A stretch of DNA of 64,000 nucleotides from Sipunculus nudus (Eukaryota; Annelida; Sipuncula; Golfingiida; Sipunculidae): the NCBI GenBank assembly GCA_026874595.1, contig CM049306.1, positions 54,652,019 through 54,716,018 of the forward strand, in the 5' to 3' direction. The notes under the pieces are model-generated. The model was given only the letters and a program-made list of their open reading frames with translations. It did not search any database and was not told the origin of the DNA. Positions within the stretch are counted from its first letter, which is position 1. Each line of letters begins with the position of its first letter. Position numbers and translations under genes: made by a program. Shown here piece by piece: positions 1 to 11,200 of the stretch.

Positions 1-273
1 TTAGAGGTTAAGTGACCACGATGCACGCTTTCCGGTGATTGCCGAAGGCAGTTCGGCTGTGCTCGGTAAAAAACGGAAAAATCAATCAAAATTATATGTA
101 TATTAAAAATTATTTATTTTCATATCGCCTATGTCACTGCGGGGATAATAACCTTTAAAATGATGTATGGCACAATATTGTACACAACGCGGTTATAGAG
201 AACACTGCGAACAAACGTGAACCGAATTCCTTTTTTATAAGTATTAGATAACAAGCTGGTCCAAAGGAGTAAG
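1..273. other. Intergenic DNA, no gene seen
   Basis: CpG-rich, AT-biased sequence ending at the fold-back element. No coding exon, RNA gene or clear repeat was recognised. The last seven bases, GAGTAAG at 267-273, are the left copy of a target-site duplication. Confidence 0.5.
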
Positions 274-540
274 CACAGGCGCTTGAATCGCTATTTGTGT
301 TGATCTTGGTTTAAATAGTGTTCAATTTACCTTAACAACAATCCCCTACCGTTTAATGAGCTTTAAACCATGTTATATCGTTTGCCGCTCTTGTTTATAT
401 AATAGATACATTATATAAACAAGTACCGGCAAACGATATAACATGGTTTAAAGCTAATTAAACGGTAGGGGATTGTTGTTAAGGTTAATTGAACACTATT
501 TAAACCAAGATCAACACAAATAGCGATTCAAGCGCCTGTG
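274..540. mobile_element. Fold-back (hairpin) MITE with 7-bp target duplication
   Basis: This is a near-perfect inverted repeat. The left arm (274 to about 403) and the right arm (about 410-540) are reverse complements over roughly 130 bases with few mismatches, leaving a loop of only about six bases. The ends read CACAGGCGC and GCGCCTGTG. The element is flanked by GAGTAAG at 267-273 and 541-547, which is direct evidence of insertion as a unit. It has no coding capacity. The high arm identity suggests recent insertion or structural constraint. The superfamily is uncertain: a CAGG-type end is hAT-like, but hAT duplications are normally 8 bp. Confidence 0.85.
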
Positions 541-547
541 GAGTAAG

Positions 548-1863
548 GCGCACTGCCGACCGGTATCTTGCGACATCTACCGGTCAATCCGTGAAACGAC
601 AGGATAGGTTGACAATGAATACATGGACATGCATTTTACAATATGAGTTATTATCTTCAGGACATGAAGGTTCGGGATACTGTGATTTTAGTACAGTTGC
701 GCCGCCGACGCAGGGAAAAGTGTGTAAGCAAGATAAATGGAATTTGTCTTTATGGATTTCTATGAAATATTGGTTGCGCACACACATAGGTCACAGGTTG
801 CCTTGGTGCAAGGCTGAGAATTACACACCAGGTGACCCGGGCTCCATACTCATTTCAGTTATGAACCCATAACAAGGTCACAGGATGAACCATTTATAAA
901 ACGCATACGCCGTACGCAATGGTTATGGCGCTACATTCGTTTTATTAATCCCCCCCACGTAACCAATACAAGACGCAGCAGGGTATCTCTGGGTTTTACC
1001 ACCAAGAAATAAAAAAAATTCGTGTCTTTTATTTAACTTTATTGGCACAATATAAAAAAATGTTATATGTATAGGCAGTTTTATATGCCTCCATTTTACT
1101 GTTGAAAAATACAGGTTAATTTCCTATTGAATAATGCTGCTAAGTGGTAACCACTGCGGGACCTAGCCTTCACGGTGAATGCCTTTGACTGAGGCCATGG
1201 TAAATTGTAGAGTTTTGGAACAATAATGGTACTTCGATGTTATGTCAGATCGAGGATTCATGCAATTTATCGATTGATCAATAGTCTACAACTGTAGTGC
1301 ATCTTCCTTGTATAAAGGTCTCAAACTCGGTTGAGCAGAGATCTTGCTTCATGCAGGGAGCTATATTGGTCAGACTAATAACCGAAAGGCACCGTAAAGG
1401 ACATAAAAAGGGCCAAGATTATCAGTTACTTCTGCTTTCAATGTTGTCTTAAATAGTACATTTGACTGAATCTGGTTCAAATCAGCTTGTATAAATGTGT
1501 AAACTGAGATTGTCAACATAACTGAAATACAGACAACTGTGATCAGGCTCGTGGTGATTTTGTATGTAAAGTGGTCACCAGGTGTTAGCAGTGCATACAG
1601 GCATCAGCTGATGCCGGTGACAGGTGATAACGGTGGGGAAAGATGGCAGATTATTTTGACATATAGTCAATTACGTAAATATGTGTACCAAATTCGATCA
1701 AATATTTACTCTAAGACCATTAATAAGTAGAAATAGGTGAGAATACTGAAGCATTTTTGGTCCTTTTCGGTTATTAGTCTCTATCATTAATTTCGAACAG
1801 GTGTGCATGTGATGTGGCAGAAATCGTAAGAATTGAAATCCAACGTTACAACAGTAAAGACCT
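548..1863. other. Intergenic DNA, no gene seen
   Basis: CpG-rich sequence with a short CCCCCC run near 950 and no simple repeat of note. Short open frames on both strands (for example 591-872 +) overlap each other and match nothing recognised, so they are treated as chance. Confidence 0.5.
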
Positions 1864-3210
1864 GTTCCCACTTTCACGAATTTAATGCCGAATCGCCACG
1901 ATGTTCAAATCGTGGTGATTCGTGGCCAATCAGTCTGTCGCGTGAAAAAAAAATCCATTATGGGCAGGATGCTGTACGAGAGGAGTACGATGCCAATAGG
2001 GCTTGCTACGACAGTGACTCGATGCTAGCACGATATGACACGAGACTTTTACGAATGTTCACGACACCATTACGACGTCTAAGAAGCTGTTACGATATCT
2101 TCACGATTTATCATGACTGAGCTACGACTTGTGGACGATGTATATCTCTAGCTCGTTGAAAAACGAAAAAAGGACTTATATGAACGATAGTTATAAGAAT
2201 ATTACAAAAAAATTTAAAATGTGTCCTTCGCTGACACACACAAACACATACAGATGTGTGTGTGATATTTATAATATATAACTATTAACATATCAAAACA
2301 AAGAAATTCGTATTTAAGCAGCTTCTTCAAATCATTTCCGTTCAAATTTATTTGGAACCAATATCCACAGAACACATCTTTCTTTTTTAAAAATCCAGTT
2401 AGCTAGCTGTAATAACTGCTTCCTCTCTTGATTAAAAAAGACACAAATAAAAAAGAAATTTCTATTTTCCTTTATATTACAAAGACAAATGTAACCGTAT
2501 AATAAACAAAGACAGACAGTGTCAATTTACTTACTTTAATGATGCCCTTATCACATGGAGAATGCTTCATAAATTAGCAGCGATTTTTGGATATATTTGA
2601 ATGGAAAAGAATTGGAAAACCTAAACAAATGGTTATTCAAATTCAATTTGAACCGTTTTTTAAATGAAAACTAACATAATATTTGTTTGATTTGATATCT
2701 GTGTCCGAATGACTCTGACTCTACGAAGGTTGACTTTGATTTGAAATTCTTCTGCTCGAACTTCCGTGATCTGGAGGCCCATTTAGACCAGAATAGAGTG
2801 TATCTAAAATGTCGATGTCCATGTTCTATCACTTCGCCTGACGTCACATGATTGTGGCTCTTTCTTAAGTGGTTCCCGTTGTAGTCATATTCTAGTCGTG
2901 TTGAAGTCGTGCCAAGGTCGTGATCATTCGTGACCATTCGTGACACGGTTCCACATCACGAATGACCACGAATTACGAGGAATTTTACACGACGTGTCAA
3001 GAAACTGTTGCGACTTCACTACGACTTGTGACGACAAAGCTTAATTTTTGAACATTTCAAAAATAGCGCCAAGAATTATAAGTGCTCAACACATTCTACG
3101 AACACTACCTAATATCCAAGACATAATCTACGACATCCCCATGACTTCCCTACGAATTATTATCGTGTCAATTCATGGTGATTCGGCGCCAAATTCGTGA
3201 AAGTGGGAAC
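1864..3210. mobile_element. Non-autonomous DNA transposon with terminal inverted repeats and CACGA-rich subterminal repeats
   Basis: The left end begins GTTCCCACTTTCACGAATTT at 1864. The right end, read on the other strand from 3210, begins with the same 20 bases and continues with GCCGAATC and CCA motifs, giving imperfect terminal inverted repeats of about 40 bp. Just inside both ends (about 1970-2130 and 2880-3020) the motifs TACGA, CACGA and TCGTG recur at short spacing. Such clusters are typical of transposase-binding sites in hAT-like elements. The middle is AT-rich and codes for nothing recognisable. No convincing target duplication was found, so the exact ends and superfamily are uncertain. 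Confidence 0.75.
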
Positions 3211-5964
3211 GGTGCTTAAGCAGAACGCATAAATCAGAACAGACCCCCAAAAAAGAGCGCAGGCACCGAATTCTCCAAAAGCCCTTACATTATTTGCCAG
3301 ATTTGAGATAACGTCTCCCATCGCCTGACGTGTGGGCGACCCGATTGGGTTCAATTGTTTTGTTCATAATTCATGAAATGGCACGTCCGGGGGCCCACAT
3401 CAGCAAGATCTCTGCTCAACCGAGCTTGATACATGCCTTCCCAGGAAGATACTGCAGAGCAAGAAATGATTTTTTGACTTTCATCTAACGCCGTTGTGAA
3501 TGAAATGTTGCTTCAGTATCAGCACCATTTATTAAAAAAATCGAAGGTTTAGATGTTCAAAGTACGGACGATAGATTTTTTTTTTTTTTTTGTTATCGTC
3601 GTTAGGCATTTTCCCCAAAGCTTAAAGCACGCATGCGCTTTAATTCTCAAAGTGCATGATGAACAACCTTATAAAAAGTGCTCAACTCGCTGATGATATG
3701 GTATCCACATACTATTGCAAATTCGCAAGTTAATAATATGTTCCGTCTACTGAGCCAGATGTATAGACCGGCCCAGTCGATGCTATGGATAAAAATCAAT
3801 CCTCCTACTCACAGAAGCCATCTAACTTGCTGTGCCACAACGCTTAGAACAGGTACTGCCACCTCGCGACAAATTATATATCTAAATTAACGCTCTATGG
3901 CCAACTATTAATAAGAGCTGTCACTTAGTTAACGTATATCGGCACATAGAGTCATGTTTTATTATACGCATTTTAGCAGCAAACGTGTAAACACTAAAAC
4001 CCAGACAGAGCTACCAGATCTATTGTAGTCCTAAATGTCAAAATCATCATTCATGTCGGTGTTTTAGTTATTCAGTTTGCATGTTTTAAGTACAGTTAGC
4101 AACTGTTAGCGGTGCTACATGTCATGTGCAGCCTAAAGATTTAACCAACACCAATGGACTTAAATTCGAATTCAGATCAAAACCATGGAGCCTTTCTTGT
4201 AAAACCTGGACTGTTAAACGTCGTAAATTAATCGTAGATTGCGCAACAATACTTAAGCTGTTTATGATGTGTGGGAATACCAAATTTCTCAGCAATCTTT
4301 GAAGTCAATCTGGAGAAATATGCATTAACGAGTGAACTCCCTTAACTCCCTTAAGATAACTTAAGCAAAGAGGATAACACGTAAAACTCTCAGTTTGCTA
4401 GATATTCTTAGGTACTGCGTGTTTTTTTTAAGTTTTAAGGTTTCCGTTTGCCTAGTTAAAGGAACACCTCTCGGTAGAATTTTTTTTGTGATTCACTGAA
4501 TATACTGTGAAAACTGTATACAGGATTATATGAAGCGTAAATATACGAAGTATATCGAATTTGTCCAAAATCTAAAATTAATCTAGATAGTAATGAATAA
4601 ATACAACATAAGAATATGTTTATGTTCAACGTTAAATGGTAAACAAGTGCACGAGCAGACAAAGGTTTGGAAAAAAATCAGTTGTATTTGTAAGTAATGT
4701 TAGTAGTATATTCAATGCGTCACAAGTCTTACGCAAGGAATTAATCTGTCTGTAAGCTAAATATGCTCATACCAAAGGACGTGACAATCCATACATTCCT
4801 ACTCATTGTATGATTAAAATCCAGTTTAAAATCAGTTTCGCGCTCATACATGTAGCCCTTATTTAAATGAATAACGTCATCTGCCCTAAAATTATGCACA
4901 AGCAAAATTGAAGAGGAATCTGTCAACTGTAGTTATATTAAGGTATTTTGCCCGCAGCCTATTTTCTGCAGCGGCAGCGCCGCTGGTGCTGAAGCCACAT
5001 AATATATTTCCGACCTTTAAAGGAACCCAATCACCTATCTGACATTTATAAACTTAAAGGTAATCCCTTGGAACTTTTACAGTAAAAATAGGACAGACAA
5101 CGTTGATATTACCGTACACAGGCTGCTTATTTTGTTTATATCAATGTGTTTATTATATGTGGGGCCCACCAAAATAAAAACAAAGTTAACCAAGATATCT
5201 CGCGGCAATTAAGATAAGCCAGAATTTTGCAAATACAGCATTTTGCAACAAATGTCCTCTCTTCCTTGTCATATATGCAACCTATACCAGCTTTGGTTAA
5301 ATTTTTCACATTTTTTCAACATTGCTGTGTTTACAAACATGTTGTTAATAAACAAGTTCATACATCCTTCACAAAGGCGTTATAAGAACTTTTCATAACC
5401 AGAATTACCCTTGATCATTAATATATACACAGAAGAAGGTTCAAGAAGCCAGGAATCACAAATTCTTCGTCAAAAGGTGGATGAATGGGCCCATTTAAGT
5501 CTGGAGACAAAACAATCTTGTATACAGGGGTTGGATGGGCCTATCTCGAGAGCTCAGATATTATATACTATCATTTAGGGGCTCTAAATCAATGAAACAT
5601 TTGAGAGAAGCGGTCACACGTTGTGATGTCGCTTCACATACATGTAGACAGAGAGAGAAAGCAAGAAAGCAGGGTTGAGACAAAGTAAGAAAGAGTTTGT
5701 GTGTGTTGTGCATAGTACATATAGATTCTCTATTTGTTGGATTATTTTTCAAGAAAATAACATACAAAGCCGTTTCTGCTATACAGAAGTCTTTAAACAG
5801 ATCTAGCCACACGTACAGAGTAGAAACGGTGTTATCTGTTACCTCACTCGCTATATTTGTTGGCTTATTATGCAACATATAAATTCGTTCCTACAATATA
5901 TATGCTTTTATAAAGACCTGCATAAAGTAGAAACGGCTTTATAAGTTGTTTTCTGGCATAATAA
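3211..5964. other. Intergenic DNA, no gene seen
   Basis: CpG-moderate AT-rich sequence. It holds a T tract near 3571-3588, a GC-rich patch with CTGCAGCGGCAGCGCCGCTG near 4965-4985, and no open frame that resembles a known protein. The overlapping short frames at 5561-5882 on opposite strands are judged to be chance. Confidence 0.45.
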
Positions 5965-6043
5965 CCCCCCCCCCCCAAAAAAAGGCTATTCGAGTAAACT
6001 GTGGTCTGCGTATGTGCGTCTGTGGGGGGGGGGGGGGGGGGGG
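5965..6043. repeat. C12 tract followed by G20 tract
   Basis: Twelve C at 5965-5976 and twenty G at 6024-6043 lie 47 bases apart. The two can pair as a hairpin, or the G run can form a G-quadruplex. Lengths of such runs are often unreliable in assemblies. Confidence 0.9.
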
Positions 6044-6726
6044 TGCATAAAGCGTTCCAGGGATGGAGGGGGCTTTGTCATTAATATTTTTTAAACATAT
6101 CTAAGATGAGAGCGAATAATTCTCTGACGGGTCGTTTGCGAAAAGTGTACGCGTTACATAAAATGAGGAAGGTGTTGGCATTAAGAATTGAGTTTTCTAT
6201 AGTAGGCCTTAATTTTGGAATTGTGTAAATTAGAGTATTGTATGGATCGAAGGACTCTTTTTAAATACAAAGATAAATGGTTAACAGAATAGCAATCAGA
6301 AAATCATTTTTGAACAATAAAAGTGTAAAACCGACATGATGCGATAGGCCTACTAGTGTTAGTGACAGCACAGTTGCTCAAACAGCACAGTTCTACAACA
6401 CACAGGTCTTTATACATATATATATATATATATTCGACTCATTCGACCAGCTGAGGTGACAACAACACAAATATCCTCTGCCTTCCGTTAAACATGCATC
6501 TTATAACGGGGGACAAATTGACATGAAGGTAGGAATGTGATAAGGGTAATGCATTTTTTCTTGTTGTTTCGGGAAATTCATTGGTGAACGGTGTTTCCTC
6601 AAACTACTGTGAATACAGTAGGCCCTATGTAGGCCCCTATGGTTCGAGCCGCAATTAGAAGGGTCTCATCCGGCCTGGTATCATGAAAAGAAAATGTTTG
6701 GCAGTTTCTGCCTAAAAACAGTAATT

Positions 6727-6732
<6 letters not shown>

Positions 6733-6785
<53 letters not shown>

Positions 6786-6886
6786 GAGAGAGAGAGAGTT
6801 ATGTCCAGTTGTGTTTGAAATACAAAGAATGCAGACGTTCGCAGGCAGTTTATACTAGTTTAAGTATTTCTCAATAGGGGGCGTTG

Positions 6887-6933
<47 letters not shown>
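6733..6933. repeat. Facing (GA)n/(GACA)n and (CT)n microsatellites
   Basis: A purine run of GA repeats with an internal GACA block covers about 6733-6798. A pure CT run covers 6891-6933. They are inverted relative to each other with about 90 bases between, so they could pair or form triplex DNA. They lie about 1 kb upstream of the candidate promoter. GA tracts are bound by GAGA-type factors in some animals, but whether this one is functional is unknown. Confidence 0.9.
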
Positions 6934-6937
<4 letters not shown>

Positions 6938-7689
6938 TTTTTATTTGCTTTAAATTACTTTTCAGTTTTCTTCCAAGATACTATTTTAATTGTTAAAAGC
7001 AGGATAATCCTTTAGCAAATATGGTTTTAAAGCGTCACTCATTAGGGCCTAATATCTCTCAGTTATTCATGTACAAACCATATAAATCAGATAAAAATAT
7101 TTTGTGTTTTTCATGTTTGAAATTAAACTGCGAGCAATATATTCACAATTTTTTTTTTTTTAAATCTTCATTCTGTAATATATTACAAACAAGTATTTTA
7201 ATCTTCATTCTGTATTTTTCTTATTCGCAATACAATTAATGGTTAATTCGGAAAAGGAAATAAAAAATCCCAGTTGTCAAATGAAGAAGCCAAGATGTCC
7301 TTACAGAATGTGAACCAGGATATTTTACATTTAATTACTTTTCAATAAGACAGGCTAAATGTGCATGCCTTACACACACTGAAATTTAATAAAAAGCCTT
7401 TTGCTTTCTTTTCAATTTAATATTAGAGAAAGATGTCTACTTCTTATAATTAATAATATTTTAATGATAATTCTTCTGAATTTACAAACATAAGTATTTC
7501 GGACATTCAACAAATTGCATGTACGGTTTTACCCGCAGTTTATTGTCATTAATTATGAGCACATACCAGTCTATCAATGATGTCATGCGAAGAGCCAGTT
7601 ACTTTTTGCGGTAGCACAGAGCGCATTTCATGAATCGATATTAGTAACCGTCAGCTGAGTAATGTGCATATTTTCGTGAATACAGTTAT
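6934..7689. other. AT-rich upstream DNA, no gene seen
   Basis: Low-complexity AT-rich sequence with a T12-type tract near 7149. CpG rises again from about 7520 towards the candidate promoter. No gene recognised. Confidence 0.4.
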
Positions 7690-8210
7690 TATATTGAATA
7701 TTTTACTAGGGACGTTACTAATGGAACCAGTGCACACAGGCTACTGCAGTGTTTGGAAGGCCTATCAGAAAATCGACATGCTGCAGGGAGGGTGCCGGTG
7801 ATTGGAAGAGCCCGAATAGTGCCGACATTATTTTCCGGAGTCTCGCCTAATTTGCATAAATTGAGGGCCTCGTTGGTGTAGAAATAGGTCAATAATTTGG
7901 CGCATTTCAGGATCAGTACCTCACGGATTAGGAACAAATAAGGTAAGAAATGACCCATGGATGATCAGGATTTAAATTTATCCATATAGCAAACATACTC
8001 TTTTGTAAAAATCCCAAGTTTCTACCACATGAGCCGACGGAAAGGGATTTGCGAGCCGGCTTGGCCGGGACGTTATCAGTGCAAGTTGACCCTGGCTGTG
8101 GGAGGGGTTCCTTTAGTTTCATACAGCACCCGGTAACACTGCAGACGAAAATCGTTTGATAAATTATAGTTCAGGTATAACCACGCTGTTATAATTTACA
8201 AGGTAAGCAC
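7690..8210 (+). promoter_or_regulatory. Candidate promoter and 5' leader exon region of the adducin gene
   Basis: This is the last CpG-rich stretch before a long CpG-poor region: about 33 CpG were counted by hand in 7501-8340, against about 8 in 8401-9400. It contains two good 5' splice-site matches on the + strand: AAG|GTAAGA with the exon side ending at 7942, and AAG|GTAAGC with the exon side ending at 8202. The first coding exon at 27503 has its own splice acceptor and starts with untranslated sequence, so at least one upstream non-coding exon must exist. This region is the best candidate by composition. No TATA box or initiator was identified with confidence. Sequence just after 8205 resembles dispersed repeat copies near 10790 and 20055, which weakens the second donor. 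Confidence 0.3.
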
Positions 8211-11200
8211 TTGTAAGCCACTAATGCCACCTCATTTTGTACCCGCCATATTGAAAAATCGATAGGTTGGACTGGCCGTGCGCTTGTACACAGGTAGGCT
8301 TAGAATAGATTCCTGATCAACTCGTGTTCCAAGCTGTCTGTGTAATCATTGAAGTCGCATATGGGTTTATTATCTAATAAATCACTCTTTTATTATCAGT
8401 CCACAGTTCCCCTCATGTTTTTCGTGCTCTGATCATGCAAAAAAGGTTTAACCTCTTCAAACGGCGTCACTATTGGGAAAGCATTTGAGCAGAGAGTTCG
8501 TGCTTTGCAGTTTGCTGCAAGGCACAAAACACAGTCACAGGCCAAGAAAACCTAACATTCAGCAGTCATAATTTGAAAATTGTCATTTTCACTCTGGAAT
8601 TATGTACAGCATATTATAATATGAATCTTGATTCTTATGAAATCCCAAATATAAACTTCACAGCTCCTGTCAAACCGAGCATTTAGTGGCACTAACTTTT
8701 ATGTGTCATAATTAATCAGGTATTTGGCAGATATTTTCATTCCTAGGGGAAAGAATAGCATGTATTTCAACTAATACTTCAAGTATACATATTTTTATTC
8801 CGCTTAAGTTAACGTTTACAACAAAAGGACTTGCCAAACATTGACAGCTCCAAAGGCCAAGAGGGTGTGTCACACACCACTCTTTTTCTTCACACACCAC
8901 TGTTATTCTAAGAGTCTTATGGCAGTCAAGTGGCAGTAACATACCAGTGCTATTAATAGTTAGTTTTCCTATAAATTTATATTCTTGATTTCTAAATTTA
9001 TCCAGATTCTTGTCACCCAAAATTGCTCTCCCTTATTTACTGCTCATTTCACTGATACCCGTATCAGATAAGGTAGTGTTATATTGACTTCAGGGTTCAC
9101 ACCCAGTGACATCCTCATTTTTTGGTTATCATCATTGTAATTACCATCTGCAGTTACACATGCTAACTAAAATAAATGTATGTGTATTTAAAGTCAAGAA
9201 CAGGACTGCACCTGACAGTTCCAGTTAAAACTGTCATGAGACTATAAATATAATTCAGTGTTTGAGATACATATTTTATTTAATTTCTCTAGTATAAATT
9301 TGTTATTAAAAAGTATATTGTACAGAGTGTACCAATAACAGTCTGATTAATGTTGTTATTTGGGAAGTAACAGACTCCATCTTTCCTTATTATGGTATTA
9401 TTGAAAAGAAGATAATATAATATATGATTTCCTACAAGGACAAACACCAAGAGGTTTAAATAGAAAACTGTACTTGCCAGTAGAATGAGCAAGGCAATCA
9501 GGTTTAAGAAAGTATAATACCACCATTTTGGATATTTTCAGAATGTCAGTGCTGCACACTTGTAACAGAATAATTATTGAAAACTAGTGAGCTGTCAGGT
9601 ATACAGTTGGATTAAATACCAAGGACAGACAATCTTGCTTAGAGGCAAATGCAAATAAATCACTGATTCAGGTAAACTTGGTGCAGTGTGTGACAAGAAA
9701 TATATAATATAGTGATGGCTATGTATTGTTTTGAGAATTTGATCGGCACCTATTGCATTGCTGGTAAGGTAATAATGATTCAGTGTCACCGTTAAGCTTC
9801 ATTGATCTGACGCAGTCTGTACTGGAGGACCCGTGTGCAAAAAAGTAGGGACACGCTGCAGTATTGTTCAGATCACTCCAGGTATTCTTGTTGCCGTCCT
9901 GTTTATAGTATAGACCATTCATTGACAGGAACCCTGGTCTGCGGCATGAAGTTCCTGCACCAAGTGCATGACTTGTCTGCGATTGATCAGCCATTCACAG
10001 TGTTGTATATTTAGCATGTGGTGTACACGCTTCTATTATTGGAGACTAGGTATGTGTGGTTAATATGTCGCGCCTGTGCGGATATTGTTCTGTCTGTTAC
10101 AGCAGGTGAGCACACAAACCAACAGACACCAGGTACAGACTGACCTCTGATAGCCACAGGTCAACTACAGTATGTATTGCTGCACAGAACTGTGAATTCA
10201 GATGGTCTGAGGAAATTGCTTAATTTTTATAGTGTGGTTTTGTTAATTCACATATGTAATTTCCTGGTATTGACCATCCTGCGTAAGGGAATGTGGACAT
10301 AACTACTCAATCAAGGAAAAGATAGTTATTGTAAATATTGGATATATCACAATCAAGGATCCAAGTTGCATGTTGTTTCAATGGAATCTGTGATCTTCTA
10401 CTCTGGATTGTGTGCGTCTTAATTCAAAAGGGAATTTAAACTTGTATTTGTGAATCTAGTGTTTTTAAAGGAAAAACCTTTTTATCATACCTCAATTGGA
10501 TATTACAACTCACACAGTACATGCTGAAATAGCACAAAGGTTTGTTTTTCTAATTTTATTTACTCCCCTGCAGTTTCCACAGATAATAATGTATCTGTAT
10601 TTGGAAGTTACATCCTTTTAATAGACCTTCAGTATAAAGTGTAGATCATAGAAATTTAGTGTTTAGTTTTTTATATTGTTATAACTTCACGATGGAGGGT
10701 AGTTTCCTACACACACACATATACTGTTATTATAATACAATGGTTACCTCATTGTAGGTGTAATTTCGCTAATCATGCTTGTACTTAAGTGCTTACTTAC
10801 AAGCCACTAATGGCCCACCATACTCTGATAGTGAGCTGTGAATACCTGGTATTTTGTATATATATATCAGTAATTTCTTACCTGATCTGCCATGAGGCAG
10901 GTACCTATGACTAAAAATGCACAGACTGCATTGAGGACCATTGGTTTACCTCCACATTACATCACAAGGCGATGTACCTGGTTGGTAAGGACCCTTATGA
11001 TCAATACATCATTCAGCACCTTCCTGTGACCCAAAAGAGATGTATGTGTGTTGATACGGGCAATTAACCTTCACACTCAAATACACACCTGTAGTGAGTG
11101 TTACATTGAAATTTCATGTTTGAATAAGCTTTAACTGCTTCCTTAGCTTCCAAGGCTGTCTGGGAAGATGTGCTTTTATGCCATTGTGAATTTAATTCCC

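Noticed and set aside
591-872. 93-codon open frame after the fold-back element
   Set aside because: It has a strong overlapping frame on the other strand and no recognisable domain; chance is the simplest reading.
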